Shown here piece after piece: positions 34,274 to 42,961 of a stretch of DNA of 64,000 nt (position 1 is its first letter; each line of letters starts with the position of its first letter). The translations under genes and the position numbers were made by a program. The DNA lies in the NCBI RefSeq assembly GCF_014306105.1, contig NZ_JACRVF010000002.1, positions 186,001 through 250,000 on the forward strand, read 5' to 3'. The notes under the pieces were generated by a model. That model was not told the DNA's origin. It did not search any database and worked only from the letters and a program-made list of their open reading frames with translations. The stretch comes from Pontibacter cellulosilyticus. Lineage in GTDB: Bacteria; Bacteroidota; Bacteroidia; Cytophagales; Hymenobacteraceae.

Positions 34274-34435
34274 TTATACTTTAAGTATAAAGTACAAGAA
34301 AGCAAAAAATACAACGGTAAAAAAGAGGCCTGCAACAATATCATCAGAGCGAATGGGCTTTTTTAAAATGATTTTGTATGCTACCCAAACTACAAAAATC
34401 ACAGCTAGTATTACGCCTGCTGTAACAAATACCAT
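34274..34435 (-). CDS. Tiny two-helix membrane protein (53 residues)
   Basis: An ATG at 34435 to TAA at 34274 gives 53 residues: MVFVTAGVILAVIFVVWVAY (helix 1), a polar turn KKPIRSDDI, then VAGLFFTVVFFAFLYFILKV (helix 2). Both segments are long enough to cross the membrane and the loop is charged, so this is very likely a real small membrane protein. It is too short for most gene callers. It lies 39 bases before the DHFR-like gene on the same strand. Its stop codon lies within an inverted repeat of the word TATACTT/AAGTATA. No family was recognised. Confidence 0.65.
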   Translation of the reverse strand: MVFVTAGVILAVIFVVWVAYKIILKKPIRSDDIVAGLFFTVVFFAFLYFILKV

Positions 34436-34473
34436 GGGCTAAATACGTTGGTTTCAATTAAAACAGCTGTAAA

Positions 34474-34510
34474 AAACAGGAGCCACAACATTGCTGCTGT
34501 GACTCCTGCC
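34474..34510 (-). terminator. Intrinsic terminator after the small hydrophilic gene cluster
   Basis: On the minus strand, AGGAGTCACA pairs with TGTGGCTCCT (one wobble) around a loop of 9-10 bases and is followed by GTTTTTTAC, 9 bases after the stop of the last hydrophilic gene. Confidence 0.8.
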
Positions 34511-34519
34511 TTTTAAGTT

Positions 34520-34699
34520 TTATAAGTTATGCTTTCGCCGCTCACGGTCTTGTTCGTTGTCGGTGCGGCCCTGTGGCGTCTGTTTTTGATTTAGTTTGGT
34601 GTCAGTTACATCTCTTTCCAGGCTGTTACTGATGTCTTTTGGGTTGTTCTTATTCTTATCCGTTAACCCGGATTTTTTATTTTTATCTTGATTCTTCAT
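34520..34699 (-). CDS. Small hydrophilic protein (59 residues)
   Basis: ATG at 34699 to TAA at 34520: MKNQDKNKKSGLTDKNKNNP, then KDISNSLERDVTDTKLNQKQ and a basic tail DRERRKHNL. It has no hydrophobic core, Lys/Asn/Asp/Gln dominate, and it should be disordered. It follows the 88-residue gene by 27 bases and is itself followed by a terminator, so it is the last gene of a three-gene unit of similar hydrophilic proteins. Such proteins in Bacteroidota are sometimes linked to stress or drying, but no function is shown here. Confidence 0.6.
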   Translation of the reverse strand: MKNQDKNKKSGLTDKNKNNPKDISNSLERDVTDTKLNQKQTPQGRTDNEQDRERRKHNL

Positions 34700-34726
34700 G
34701 ATTTTACTTTATAAGGTGAGGTGAAA

Positions 34727-34993
34727 TTAATCCTCGTTTTCTTCTTTGGCTTGTTTGCCGCTGTCTTTACGAGTGCCGCCTGAATTAGACCAGCCTTTGC
34801 CTTGCGAGGATTTTGATTGCTGTCTGCCTAGGTTACCACTAGTTGTCTCAGCTGTTGAGCGGCTCTTATCTAAAGAAGCCTGAACAGCTAGGCGATCTCC
34901 TTTTTTACCGTCTTCAAACGATTTTTGAGGGTTGCTGGCGAAGCCATGAAACTCCCAGTTGGTGTTCTTCTGTCCTTTCATTGTTGTTTTCAA
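34727..34993 (-). CDS. Small hydrophilic Gly/Ser/Lys-rich protein (88 residues)
   Basis: An 88-residue protein: MKTTMKGQKNTNWEFHGFAS, then NPQKSFEDGKKGDRLAVQAS and a Gly/Ser/Lys-rich tail GKGWSNSGGTRKDSGKQAKE. A second Met at residue 5 is an alternative start. The NWEFHGFASNPQ segment is the only part with aromatic residues; the rest looks disordered. It lies 49 bases after the 79-residue gene and 27 bases before the 59-residue gene, all on the minus strand. No family was recognised with confidence. Confidence 0.65.
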   Translation of the reverse strand: MKTTMKGQKNTNWEFHGFASNPQKSFEDGKKGDRLAVQASLDKSRSTAETTSGNLGRQQSKSSQGKGWSNSGGTRKDSGKQAKEENED

Positions 34994-35042
34994 TTATAAG
35001 TGAAACATATGTCAGGCAATATGCCCAGGTAATTCTTTGGGT

Positions 35043-35282
35043 TTACGAGTGGCGGTTACCGCTACGCTTGTGACCTTGGCTGCCTACTTTTACATGTGCC
35101 TTTGCAGCTTCGTGCCAATCGCGGCCATGTACAATGGCCTTGCCGGAGAGATTTCGATCATACTTAGAAGATGGCGGAATAACCTGCTTTTGCTGATTTC
35201 CCGAGCCGGGTTGTATCGTGCGTGAGGTGTTATGAATATCCTGCGACATCCTGTTCTGAAGATCGTTTTTATCTGTCTTCAT
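35043..35282 (-). CDS. Small basic hydrophilic protein (79 residues)
   Basis: The frame is open further upstream into the methyltransferase gene, but the ATG at 35282 (MKTDKNDLQNRMSQDIHNTS) sits in the intergenic gap and matches the MK-start style of its neighbours, so it is preferred. The 79 residues include SKYDRNLSGKAIVHGRDWHE and AAKAHVKVGSQGHKRSGNRH, basic and His-rich. It is first in a unit of three small hydrophilic genes. No domain was recognised. Confidence 0.6.
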   Translation of the reverse strand: MKTDKNDLQNRMSQDIHNTSRTIQPGSGNQQKQVIPPSSKYDRNLSGKAIVHGRDWHEAAKAHVKVGSQGHKRSGNRHS

Positions 35283-35291
35283 AGTACTTGG

Positions 35292-35323
35292 TAAAATAAA
35301 AAATGGCCTGTACTTATTCAGGC
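35292..35323 (-). terminator. Weak intrinsic terminator after the methyltransferase gene
   Basis: On the minus strand GCCTG-aataagta-CAGGC is followed by CATTTTTTATTTT, 55 bases after the methyltransferase stop and just before the first small hydrophilic gene. The stem is only 5 pairs, but the T tract is long. Confidence 0.55.
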
Positions 35324-35377
35324 TCACCAAGTAGTGTACGAAGCTAAGGTGGTGTTGTTCAGGAAAATGGACTTTAA

Positions 35378-36565
35378 TTAAGCCTTCTGGCAAACCAGTA
35401 CAACTGGCTTCTGGTGCATGTCGGTGGTAAAGAACAAGTATATATCGCCACCCTCTTTTATGCCGGTTTTTCGGCGGATTTCGGCCACTGATTCTGGGAA
35501 ATTGCGCACAGTTATATTCGCTTTTTTGGTAGGCAGGTGGCGCATGAGTTCTTTTTTGTTGTAGCGGCATACGGCCAGGCACCTGAAGCTGCGGCCCGGA
35601 AAATCTGGCACAAGCATGGCCGAGGTATAAAGGTGACTGTTAGGGTGGAGTTTACTCATACCGTACCGCTGACCTGTAGTGCGGAAGGCGCCGGCTTTAA
35701 GTATGGCGGCATTGGGTTCGTACACAAACTGCAGCGGATCGGAGTAATTTGGAACGGCGGCATCTTCGGCTGTGCGGGTAAAACTTATACTTTGCGAGGC
35801 AGCCCCCGATAATAGGTTTGTGGCTGTACGCGCTGCCTCTGCTGGAGCGGGTGCGTTAGGCTGCAGCAAGTATAAAACTTCCTTCACTTCGTTCTGCACA
35901 GCCACAACCCATATCTGGTATACCTGCCCCAGTTGCTCCAGCGCCTGTTCAATGTCAAGCATCGGTGAGGTTTTGAGAAGTATGGCTTTTGATTTTTGCA
36001 GCAGGAGAGGCAGTAGGTGCAATACATCAGGCTCACAGTCCTGTAGCAAGTGCAGTTTTTCGTCGCGGTTGCCGCGGCGGGCAGGGTCTAAGTATATTAT
36101 ATCAGCTTTGCCGGTATAGCTTTCTAAGAAGTCCTCTGCGGTAGTGTTTATACTTTGGAGGTTATCAGCGCCCAGCAGCTTAAAGTTATGTGCAGCAATC
36201 TGCTGCAACTCTTTGTTCTGTTCCAGGTGCACTACCTGCTTAAATCGTTTGGCAAAGTATAAACTGTCCACGCCAAAACCTCCAGTCAGATCAATCAGTA
36301 GATCTCCGGAAATAACCGAGGCCTTGAAAGCTGCTGTAGCCTCAGAAGAGCTTTGTTCTACAGAAAGCGTAACCGGGAAGATTATATCAGGATTTTGCGC
36401 CCAGGTAGGTAGCTTGTGCGTAGCTTTTTGCCTTGCTTGTATCTGTTGAACCAACTCCAGTACAGGCAACTGAGGATAGCGTTTAGCCTGTAGCATAAGT
36501 GTGGCCGGGGCGTGGTGCAGGTGCTCCTGTATAAATTGCTTCTCTTCTGGTGTAAAAATGCGCAT
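35378..36565 (-). CDS. Class I SAM-dependent methyltransferase with THUMP-like domain
   Basis: A 395-residue protein. N-terminal helices (TPEEKQFIQEHLHHAPATLM) precede a class I methyltransferase fold: LIDLTGGFGVDSLYFAKRF near residue 87 is the SAM-binding motif I, VVHLEQNKELQQIAAHNFKL motif II, and ADIIYLDPARRGNRDEK near 150 motif IV. The C-terminal 120 residues match the THUMP-like, ferredoxin-like domain often fused to such enzymes in Bacteroidota (AAILKAGAFRTTGQRYGMSK, later NITVRNFPESVAEIRRKTGI). An RNA substrate is likely but unproven. Confidence 0.88.
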   Translation of the reverse strand: MRIFTPEEKQFIQEHLHHAPATLMLQAKRYPQLPVLELVQQIQARQKATHKLPTWAQNPDIIFPVTLSVEQSSSEATAAFKASVISGDLLIDLTGGFGVDSLYFAKRFKQVVHLEQNKELQQIAAHNFKLLGADNLQSINTTAEDFLESYTGKADIIYLDPARRGNRDEKLHLLQDCEPDVLHLLPLLLQKSKAILLKTSPMLDIEQALEQLGQVYQIWVVAVQNEVKEVLYLLQPNAPAPAEAARTATNLLSGAASQSISFTRTAEDAAVPNYSDPLQFVYEPNAAILKAGAFRTTGQRYGMSKLHPNSHLYTSAMLVPDFPGRSFRCLAVCRYNKKELMRHLPTKKANITVRNFPESVAEIRRKTGIKEGGDIYLFFTTDMHQKPVVLVCQKA

Positions 36566-36772
36566 CTTTAGGTTTGCATGAAAAAGCAGGCAATGCCAAA
36601 GGTACGGAATTATACTTTGAGTCTATAGTTCGTTAAGCTTACCAATGGTGAAGTATGAGCTAGCTTGATAATCTTTTTGTTTAATGTTTTTAAAATAACT
36701 CTAAACAATATCCCTCACTGCTAGTTGTTAAGAGTGTAATCAATTAAGAAGTTAACTAATAGAAAAAATGCT

Positions 36773-37465
36773 ATGAAGAAGAGTCTGAAAATTTTATTGC
36801 TAGCTGTTTTGCCAACAGTTTTCCTGGCTGCCTGCGACGATGACGATGACTTGGATCTGCAGGACGACAACGCACAGGTAATGGTAGTGCATGCCTCTCC
36901 CAATGCACCTGCTGTAGACCTATATGTAGATGATGCCAAAGTAAACGCTACTGCGCTTAACTACCCGAATAATACTGGCTATCTGGAAGTAGAAAGCGGC
37001 AGCCGTAATTTTAAAGTAACTCTTGCCGGAGCCAGTGCAGGAAGTGCCGTTATAAATGCCACTGTGCCCTTAGAAGAAGATCAGGCATATAGTGTGTTTG
37101 CAGTTAATACTTTAAGTAATATAGAAGCACTTGTTTTAGAAGACGACCTGACAGAGCCAGCCTCTGGTAAAGCACATGTGCGTTTCGTGCACTTGTCGCC
37201 GGATGCGCCAGCCGTAGATATTGCTGTGCAGAATGGCCCGGTGCTTTTCTCCAATATCCAGTTTAAGGGCAGCACGGCTTTTGTGCCTGTTGATGCCGGA
37301 AACTATACCTTAGAAGTAAGGCCTACAGGATCAAGCACAGCAGTATTAACTCCCCAGGTGCAGCTTACGAATGGTGCTATTTACACGATTTTTGCCAAAG
37401 GCTTCTTAACACCGCCAGCTAACAACAATAACACGCTAGGTGCTGAAGTAATTGTTAACAACTAA
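36773..37465 (+). CDS. DUF4397-domain lipoprotein
   Basis: A 230-residue lipoprotein with lipobox VFLAAC (Cys 21) followed by a run of Asp. The mature part contains two copies of the DUF4397 unit: VMVVHASPNAPAVDLYVDDA with YLEVESGSRNFKV, and VRFVHLSPDAPAVDIAVQNG with FVPVDAGNYTLEVRP, then AIYTIFAKGFL. The family is secreted or surface-attached and of unknown role. It is a single-gene unit closed by a strong terminator. Confidence 0.92.
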   Translation: MKKSLKILLLAVLPTVFLAACDDDDDLDLQDDNAQVMVVHASPNAPAVDLYVDDAKVNATALNYPNNTGYLEVESGSRNFKVTLAGASAGSAVINATVPLEEDQAYSVFAVNTLSNIEALVLEDDLTEPASGKAHVRFVHLSPDAPAVDIAVQNGPVLFSNIQFKGSTAFVPVDAGNYTLEVRPTGSSTAVLTPQVQLTNGAIYTIFAKGFLTPPANNNNTLGAEVIVNN

Positions 37466-37493
37466 CCTAGTATTTGAAGAAGACCACTACCCC

Positions 37494-37528
37494 AGCGCCT
37501 GCTTAATGAGCAGGCGCTGTTGTTTTTA
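37494..37528 (+). terminator. Intrinsic terminator after the DUF4397 gene
   Basis: AGCGCCTGCT pairs with AGCAGGCGCT over a short loop, followed by a TGTTGTTTTTA tract. Confidence 0.88.
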
Positions 37529-37568
37529 GAGTATAATTTTGAGATTCAAGAGTATAAGGTAAGTATAG

Positions 37569-37599
37569 TTGAACTTGCGCAACAAAATTTGTAATTTTG
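37569..37599 (+). promoter_or_regulatory. Bacteroidota-type promoter for ahcY
   Basis: TTG at 37569-37571, 20 bases, TAATTTTG at 37592-37599: a good match to the TTTG...TAnnTTTG pattern, 25 bases before the ATG of ahcY, giving a very short leader. Confidence 0.6.
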
Positions 37600-37624
37600 T
37601 GTTTTACCTGAAAAAACATTCATA

Positions 37625-38932
37625 ATGATCGATACACAACTTAAGTACAAAGTAAGAGACATCTCCCTTGCAGAGTGGGGACGTAAGGAAATTAGGTTGG
37701 CTGAGGCAGAAATGCCAGGCTTAATGGCTATTCGTGAGGAGTATGGCCCAAGCAAGCCGCTTGCAGGTGCACGCATTGCAGGTTGCCTTCACATGACTAT
37801 CCAAACAGCTGTTCTTATTGAGACGCTGGTAGAGTTAGGCGCTGAGGTTACCTGGTCGTCTTGCAACATTTTCTCTACGCAAGACCATGCTGCTGCTGCA
37901 ATTGCCGCTGCTGGCATCTCTGTATATGCCTGGAAAGGTATGACTGCAGAGGAGTTTGACTGGTGTATTGAGCAGACCCTGTTCTTCGGTGAAGACCGTA
38001 AGCCACTTAATATGATTCTGGATGACGGCGGTGACCTTACAAACATGGTGTTTGATAAGTATCCTGAGCTTGCATCGGGTATCAAAGGCTTGTCTGAAGA
38101 GACTACAACCGGTGTACACCGTTTGTATGAGCGTATGAAGAACGGCACATTGGTAATGCCTGCTATCAACGTAAATGACTCAGTTACTAAGTCTAAGTTT
38201 GACAACAAGTATGGCTGTAAAGAGTCGTTGGTAGATGCGATCCGTCGTGCTACTGATGTGATGATGGCCGGTAAAGTAGCTGTAGTTGCTGGTTACGGCG
38301 ACGTAGGCAAAGGTTCTGCTGCTTCGCTAAGAGGTGCAGGTGCCCGAGTAATCGTAACTGAGATCGACCCGATTTGCGCGCTACAAGCTGCCATGGACGG
38401 TTTTGCTGTAAAAAGAATGGTTGATGCCGTGAAAGAGGCTGACATTGTGGTTACTGCAACTGGTAACAAAAACATTATTACAGGCGAGCATTTCCGTTCT
38501 ATGAAAGACAAGGCTATCGTTTGTAACATCGGACACTTCGATAACGAGATCGATATGGCTTGGCTGAACGGTAACTACGGTGATACCAAGGATGTTATTA
38601 AACCGCAGGTAGACCTTTATAATGTAGACGGTAAAGATATCATTGTGCTTGCTGAAGGGCGCCTTGTAAACCTTGGTTGTGCTACAGGCCACCCATCGTT
38701 TGTAATGTCTAACTCATTCTCTAACCAGACGCTTGCCCAGATAGAGCTTTGGACAAATGCTGATGCTTACGAAAACAAAGTTTATACTTTGCCTAAGCAC
38801 CTGGATGAGAAAGTAGCCCGTCTGCACCTTGGTAAGATTGGTGTTGAGCTGGATGAGTTAACTCCTGATCAGGCTAATTATATTGGTGTGGAGGTAGAAG
38901 GCCCATACAAGCCAGAGTACTACAGATACTAA
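37625..38932 (+). CDS. ahcY: Adenosylhomocysteinase
   Basis: AhcY cleaves S-adenosylhomocysteine to adenosine and homocysteine, closing the methyl cycle with MetK at 6.4 kb. The 435-residue protein has the substrate region [20 protein letters not shown] near residue 47, [18 protein letters not shown] near 77, the NAD-binding [20 protein letters not shown] near 220, [12 protein letters not shown] near 299 and the C-terminal PYKPEYYRY whose Lys-Tyr completes the NAD site. Length is standard. It is monocistronic between its own promoter and terminator. Confidence 0.98.
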   Translation: MIDTQLKYKVRDISLAEWGRKEIRLAEAEMPGLMAIREEYGPSKPLAGARIAGCLHMTIQTAVLIETLVELGAEVTWSSCNIFSTQDHAAAAIAAAGISVYAWKGMTAEEFDWCIEQTLFFGEDRKPLNMILDDGGDLTNMVFDKYPELASGIKGLSEETTTGVHRLYERMKNGTLVMPAINVNDSVTKSKFDNKYGCKESLVDAIRRATDVMMAGKVAVVAGYGDVGKGSAASLRGAGARVIVTEIDPICALQAAMDGFAVKRMVDAVKEADIVVTATGNKNIITGEHFRSMKDKAIVCNIGHFDNEIDMAWLNGNYGDTKDVIKPQVDLYNVDGKDIIVLAEGRLVNLGCATGHPSFVMSNSFSNQTLAQIELWTNADAYENKVYTLPKHLDEKVARLHLGKIGVELDELTPDQANYIGVEVEGPYKPEYYRY

Positions 38933-38948
38933 TAAGTATAAATATAAG

Positions 38949-38986
38949 AACAGCCGGCGCAGTTTTCTGTGCCGGCTGTTTTGTTT
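38949..38986 (+). terminator. Intrinsic terminator after ahcY
   Basis: AACAGCCGGCGCA pairs with TGTGCCGGCTGTT (one G-T pair) around a 6-base loop, followed by TTGTTT. Confidence 0.9.
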
Positions 38987-39018
38987 ATAGATGTTCTGTA
39001 ATAGTAGTATTTATCTTT

Positions 39019-39765
39019 TCATATAATATTGAATCTGGACATCAGGGTTTTCTTATAAGACTTACCTATTGGTACATCGCCTTTGGCAAACACAACTGAG
39101 TTTTCTTCTAGTGCCTCAATCTTATCTAAGTTGGCGATATAAGACCGGTGTACGCGCACAAAGTTCTGAGGTGGTAATTTGTGCTCCATGTCTTTTAGTG
39201 TAGAGCTAACCAAATACTTTTGGTCGGCAGTTACGATAAAAGAATAGTTGTCGTAGGCCTCTACCCAGATAATCTCACTATAAGGCACTTTAATTATCCG
39301 GTGCTTTACCTTTACAAAAATGTAATCAGTGGCAACTTCCTGTTCTTTATTGCTTATCGGCGCTCCGTTTATTTCTTTTTCTTCACGGTGGCCGCTGTCG
39401 TGCTTGTATAGCGCAATTTCAATGGCTGAGCGCAGGCTCTTTTCATCAAACGGTTTAACCAGGAAACCATCAGGTTCAGTCTTTTTTGCCCTATCAATAG
39501 TCGCATGATCTGCGTAGGCTGTTAGGTAAATAAACGGAATGTCAAATTCCTTGCGGATGCGGTTCCCGATATCCACACCGTCCTGGCCACCTCCTAAATT
39601 GATGTCTAGCAGCACCAGGTCTGGTTGAGTCTCTCTGATCTTATCGATTGTGTCCTGGCCTGAGTCAATTGCGCATGTAGTATAGCCTAGCTCTTCCAGG
39701 CTCGCTGCAAGATCCTCCGCAATTATGACTTCGTCTTCTGATATAAGAATTTTAGGTTTTGTCAT
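39019..39765 (-). CDS. LytTR-family response regulator
   Basis: A 248-residue two-component regulator. The receiver domain (residues 1-125) shows KILISEDEVIIAEDLAASL, the phospho-acceptor Asp in PDLVLLDINLGGGQDGVDIG near 53, a Thr in FIYLTAYADHATIDRAKK and the Lys in GFLVKPFDEKSL. The DNA-binding LytTR domain (about 145-248) has IFVKVKHRIIKVPYSEIIWV, EAYDNYSFIVTADQKYLVSS and FVRVHRSYIANLDKIEAL. It lies 29 bases after the histidine kinase gene on the same strand and is its evident partner. Targets unknown. Confidence 0.93.
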   Translation of the reverse strand: MTKPKILISEDEVIIAEDLAASLEELGYTTCAIDSGQDTIDKIRETQPDLVLLDINLGGGQDGVDIGNRIRKEFDIPFIYLTAYADHATIDRAKKTEPDGFLVKPFDEKSLRSAIEIALYKHDSGHREEKEINGAPISNKEQEVATDYIFVKVKHRIIKVPYSEIIWVEAYDNYSFIVTADQKYLVSSTLKDMEHKLPPQNFVRVHRSYIANLDKIEALEENSVVFAKGDVPIGKSYKKTLMSRFNII

Positions 39766-39794
39766 AGCTTTAGGTTCTTACGGAAAATTAATAA

Positions 39795-42794
39795 TTATGA
39801 TGGTAAAACAAAATACAATATTGAATTAGTGCCATTATTATTTTTAAAGTCTATTCTCCCATTAACTTTTTTGCTAAGTGATGACACTAACTGCAAGCCA
39901 AAAGAGTTTTTCATCTTTTGTTCAAAGTCGACAGGCAAGCCCCTACCGTTATCGCTTACGGTTAAAGTGAAGCGGCCGTTATGATCTTGCTTCAAAACTA
40001 TGCGCAGCTGCCCCTGCTGGTTTCTATCGGTGAAAGCGTATTTTAAAGAATTGGAAACGAGCTCATTTACAATTAAGCCCAGTGTAATGGCTGTGTCAAT
40101 GTCTACTTTAATAGAGGGCACGCTGAGGTCCAGGTGTACCTGCTCTTCTGTAATACCATAAGCCTCATACAAACTCTCGCATATGCCCCGGAAGTAGTCG
40201 TCCAGATCTATTGCACCTAAATCGTCGTGGCGGTAAAGCCGCTCATGAAGTATAGCCATAGAGCGCACTCTACTCTTAAGAGCTCGCATTACATCTGTAG
40301 CCTGTGGGTCCTGTACGTACCTCGATTGCAGATTTAGCATACTTATTACTATCTGCAAGTTGTTCTTTACACGGTGGTGAATCTCCTGCAGCAGCATCTC
40401 TTTTTCACGGTTCTTTCGCTCTAATAAACGCGTGCGGTGGTTTACCCGCATTTCGAGCAGCGTGTTCATTTTAACAAGGCTGCGCTCCCGCAGTTTCACG
40501 ATGCTCAGCACCGCCCCGGCAACAACAAGCAGCAATACGCCTATAAACCACTCCCGGCGCCAGATAGGTGGTACAATCGAGAAGGCATACACATAGGGCT
40601 TGGGTGTCCAGTAGCCATCGTTGTTTTGGGCAATCAATTCAAAGTTGTAGTTGCCTGGCGTAAGGTTAGGGTAACTGGCAAAAGACTGATCAGTAGCGGC
40701 TGACCATTGGTCCTGGTAACCTTTTAGCCGGTATTTATACTTAACCTGCTCTGGCCCCGAAAGGCAAATGGCATGAAAATCGAATGTCAGGTGGTTTTGC
40801 GTGTGCGGTAGGCGCAGATTTATAGGCAAGCCCGAAATAGAGTCTGATTTATAGCCCAGCTGTTGCCAGTCGGTAGGCTTCTGGTACAGCATTATTTCGT
40901 TGATAGAGACTTTCGGGTAAATTTTGTTTGGTCTGTCCAGAGTTGGCAGGTATTTAGTGAGGCCCTTGGTGGTGCCAAACCATATACAGCCATCAGGGGT
41001 TTGCGTTATAGCATTGTTATTAATCTCGATTCCTCTAAAACCATTTGCACCCGAGTAACTCCTGTATGATAGCTTTTGGTGTTGCCGCAGCGGTGGGAGC
41101 AGTACTTTGAGAACATTGCGGCTTGTGCCTACCCATAGGTTATCTTTATCATCCACAAAAAGACCTTTAACCCCTTCGTTTGGCAATCCTTCATCTTTTG
41201 TGAGCAGCTTTGGCTTTTCCCATTTGTCATTAAGTACGGCTATACCATAGTTAAAGCCTCCAAAGTATAACACTCCATACTTATCTTCTGCTATAGATGT
41301 CACCTCTTCTAACTGGAACTGCTCTAACTCAGGAGCCTTAATGATTTCTCCGTTTACCAACTTATAAACACCGGTAGAGGCTGCAATCCAAAGCTGGTTT
41401 TTACTGTCGCGGAGCATGTGATGGATTTTGGCAACAGGTAAAATACCTGGCAGTTTATACTTTTTAAAAGCACCATTAGTGTAGCAGACTATTCCGTTAG
41501 CTGTTGCCATCCAAATATTCCCCTTCTCATCGGGCATGCATTGATATACTTCATTGGCAGGCAGTCCGTTATCTATTGTAAAGTGTCTGGCGCCAAGCGG
41601 AGTAACATTCCAAGCGCCGTTACTGGTGGCCACCCAGGTAGTCTGATCCTCCATTACCGCAATCCGATGTACTGTAGTGCCCTCAGGCCATAGTGTGTTC
41701 AGGTTCCAGTTTAAGCGACCTCCATCTAAGTAAGCTGTGTTTCCTTCCTCTGTGCCTACCCATATCCTGCCTTTGTTGTCGCTGGTTAAGGCAGTAACAC
41801 GTGGCTCATTTAATTCGGCAAAATCAAAGTAATGTATAAACCAAGGCGAAGTATACTGCTGTATGCCATAGCCATTAGTGCCTATCCAGATATTCCCCTC
41901 TTTGTCGGCGGCCAGGGTATTGATGCGTTTAGAGCGAAGGCCATTCTGCCTGGCAAAGTAAGTATAACTTTTGCCATCATATTTAACCAAGCCGTTTTGT
42001 TTCAGGCCAATCCATAAGTTTCCGTACAAATCATGCAGAAAAGAAGAAACTCCTAAGTCCGGCCGGTTGATCGGTATCTTGAAAGCCGACAAGGTGGTAT
42101 CCGAAAATATTGCTGCTCCTTCTTCAGTGCCTATCCAGACATCCTGGTTCTTGTCCTGGTAAAGAGTGGTAATATGATTGCTGGGTATGGGGCTGTTTTC
42201 TGTATTATAGTGAGTTGTACCGGTGCTGCCTGCTCTGTGTAATCCGTCGGTTTGGCTACCGGCCAGAACCGTGTTGTCGGGCATTACTACAACAGAGGTA
42301 TAAGGCTGTTCGGGAAGCGTTGTATATTTAGTGAATGAGTTGTTGTTCAGGTAGTATATGCCCTCCTCGGTTGCAAACCATATGTTGCCCCTGGTGTCTT
42401 CTGTTATGTCAAAAACGGTGTTAGCCTTAAAGCCCTGCTCTGCCCCATACTTCCTAAACTTGCCTGCAGTATACTTAACCAAGCCACGATCAGAGGTGCC
42501 AATCCAGATATTATTTTGCTTGTCTTCGAAAAGAACAGACACATTATTGCTAGTTAGGCCGCTTTCGTTGGTGTAAGTATAAAATTGTTTGCCGTTAAAA
42601 CGACTTACTCCACCTCGTGTGGCAATCCAAAGGTGTCCTGTGTGGGCCTGGAGGATATCGTTTACCTGCGACTGAGGGAGGCCCTGTTCGAGTGTCCAGT
42701 TTCTGAAGTTATACTGCTGCGCCCCCACGTGTATACTTTGCAATACACAGAGCACACTTAGCACTACAGCTATATATAAAGGGCGTTTGATCAT
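39795..42794 (-). CDS. Two-component-propeller sensor histidine kinase (HisKA_2)
   Basis: A 999-residue sensor. After a signal peptide (about residues 1-25, ending HVGAQQ) come many two-component propeller repeats (HLWIATRGGVSRFNGKQFYT, NIWIGTSDRGLVKYTAGKFR, NIWIGTNGYGIQQYTSP) to about 640, then a Y_Y_Y domain (KYRLKGYQDQWSAATDQSFA) near 700 and one membrane helix (WFIGVLLLVVAGAVLSIVKL) near 750. The cytoplasmic part has the HisKA_2 phospho-His in EIHHRVKNNLQIV near 805 and an HATPase domain with LIVNELVSNSLKYAF, SDNGRGLPVD and NSFGLQLVSSL. It has no receiver of its own and pairs with the adjacent LytTR regulator. The ligand is unknown. Confidence 0.93.
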   Translation of the reverse strand: MIKRPLYIAVVLSVLCVLQSIHVGAQQYNFRNWTLEQGLPQSQVNDILQAHTGHLWIATRGGVSRFNGKQFYTYTNESGLTSNNVSVLFEDKQNNIWIGTSDRGLVKYTAGKFRKYGAEQGFKANTVFDITEDTRGNIWFATEEGIYYLNNNSFTKYTTLPEQPYTSVVVMPDNTVLAGSQTDGLHRAGSTGTTHYNTENSPIPSNHITTLYQDKNQDVWIGTEEGAAIFSDTTLSAFKIPINRPDLGVSSFLHDLYGNLWIGLKQNGLVKYDGKSYTYFARQNGLRSKRINTLAADKEGNIWIGTNGYGIQQYTSPWFIHYFDFAELNEPRVTALTSDNKGRIWVGTEEGNTAYLDGGRLNWNLNTLWPEGTTVHRIAVMEDQTTWVATSNGAWNVTPLGARHFTIDNGLPANEVYQCMPDEKGNIWMATANGIVCYTNGAFKKYKLPGILPVAKIHHMLRDSKNQLWIAASTGVYKLVNGEIIKAPELEQFQLEEVTSIAEDKYGVLYFGGFNYGIAVLNDKWEKPKLLTKDEGLPNEGVKGLFVDDKDNLWVGTSRNVLKVLLPPLRQHQKLSYRSYSGANGFRGIEINNNAITQTPDGCIWFGTTKGLTKYLPTLDRPNKIYPKVSINEIMLYQKPTDWQQLGYKSDSISGLPINLRLPHTQNHLTFDFHAICLSGPEQVKYKYRLKGYQDQWSAATDQSFASYPNLTPGNYNFELIAQNNDGYWTPKPYVYAFSIVPPIWRREWFIGVLLLVVAGAVLSIVKLRERSLVKMNTLLEMRVNHRTRLLERKNREKEMLLQEIHHRVKNNLQIVISMLNLQSRYVQDPQATDVMRALKSRVRSMAILHERLYRHDDLGAIDLDDYFRGICESLYEAYGITEEQVHLDLSVPSIKVDIDTAITLGLIVNELVSNSLKYAFTDRNQQGQLRIVLKQDHNGRFTLTVSDNGRGLPVDFEQKMKNSFGLQLVSSLSKKVNGRIDFKNNNGTNSILYFVLPS

Positions 42795-42961
42795 GGAAAA
42801 GCAGCAAGCTTACGGCTACGAAGGTTGTGTATTAATCGCGCAAATATGTATTGTACTATAATTTAATGCTTTTGTTACGCGATAAGCTTTTAAGTACCTG
42901 AGTTTTTAGCGATAAAAGAACGATATTTGCAGCGCGTAAAGAATCAAGATCATTGTACTCC

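Noticed and set aside
35283-35582. Extension of the 79-residue small gene back into the methyltransferase
   Set aside because: It would overlap a well-supported gene by about 200 bases; an ATG in the gap at 35282 suits its neighbours better.
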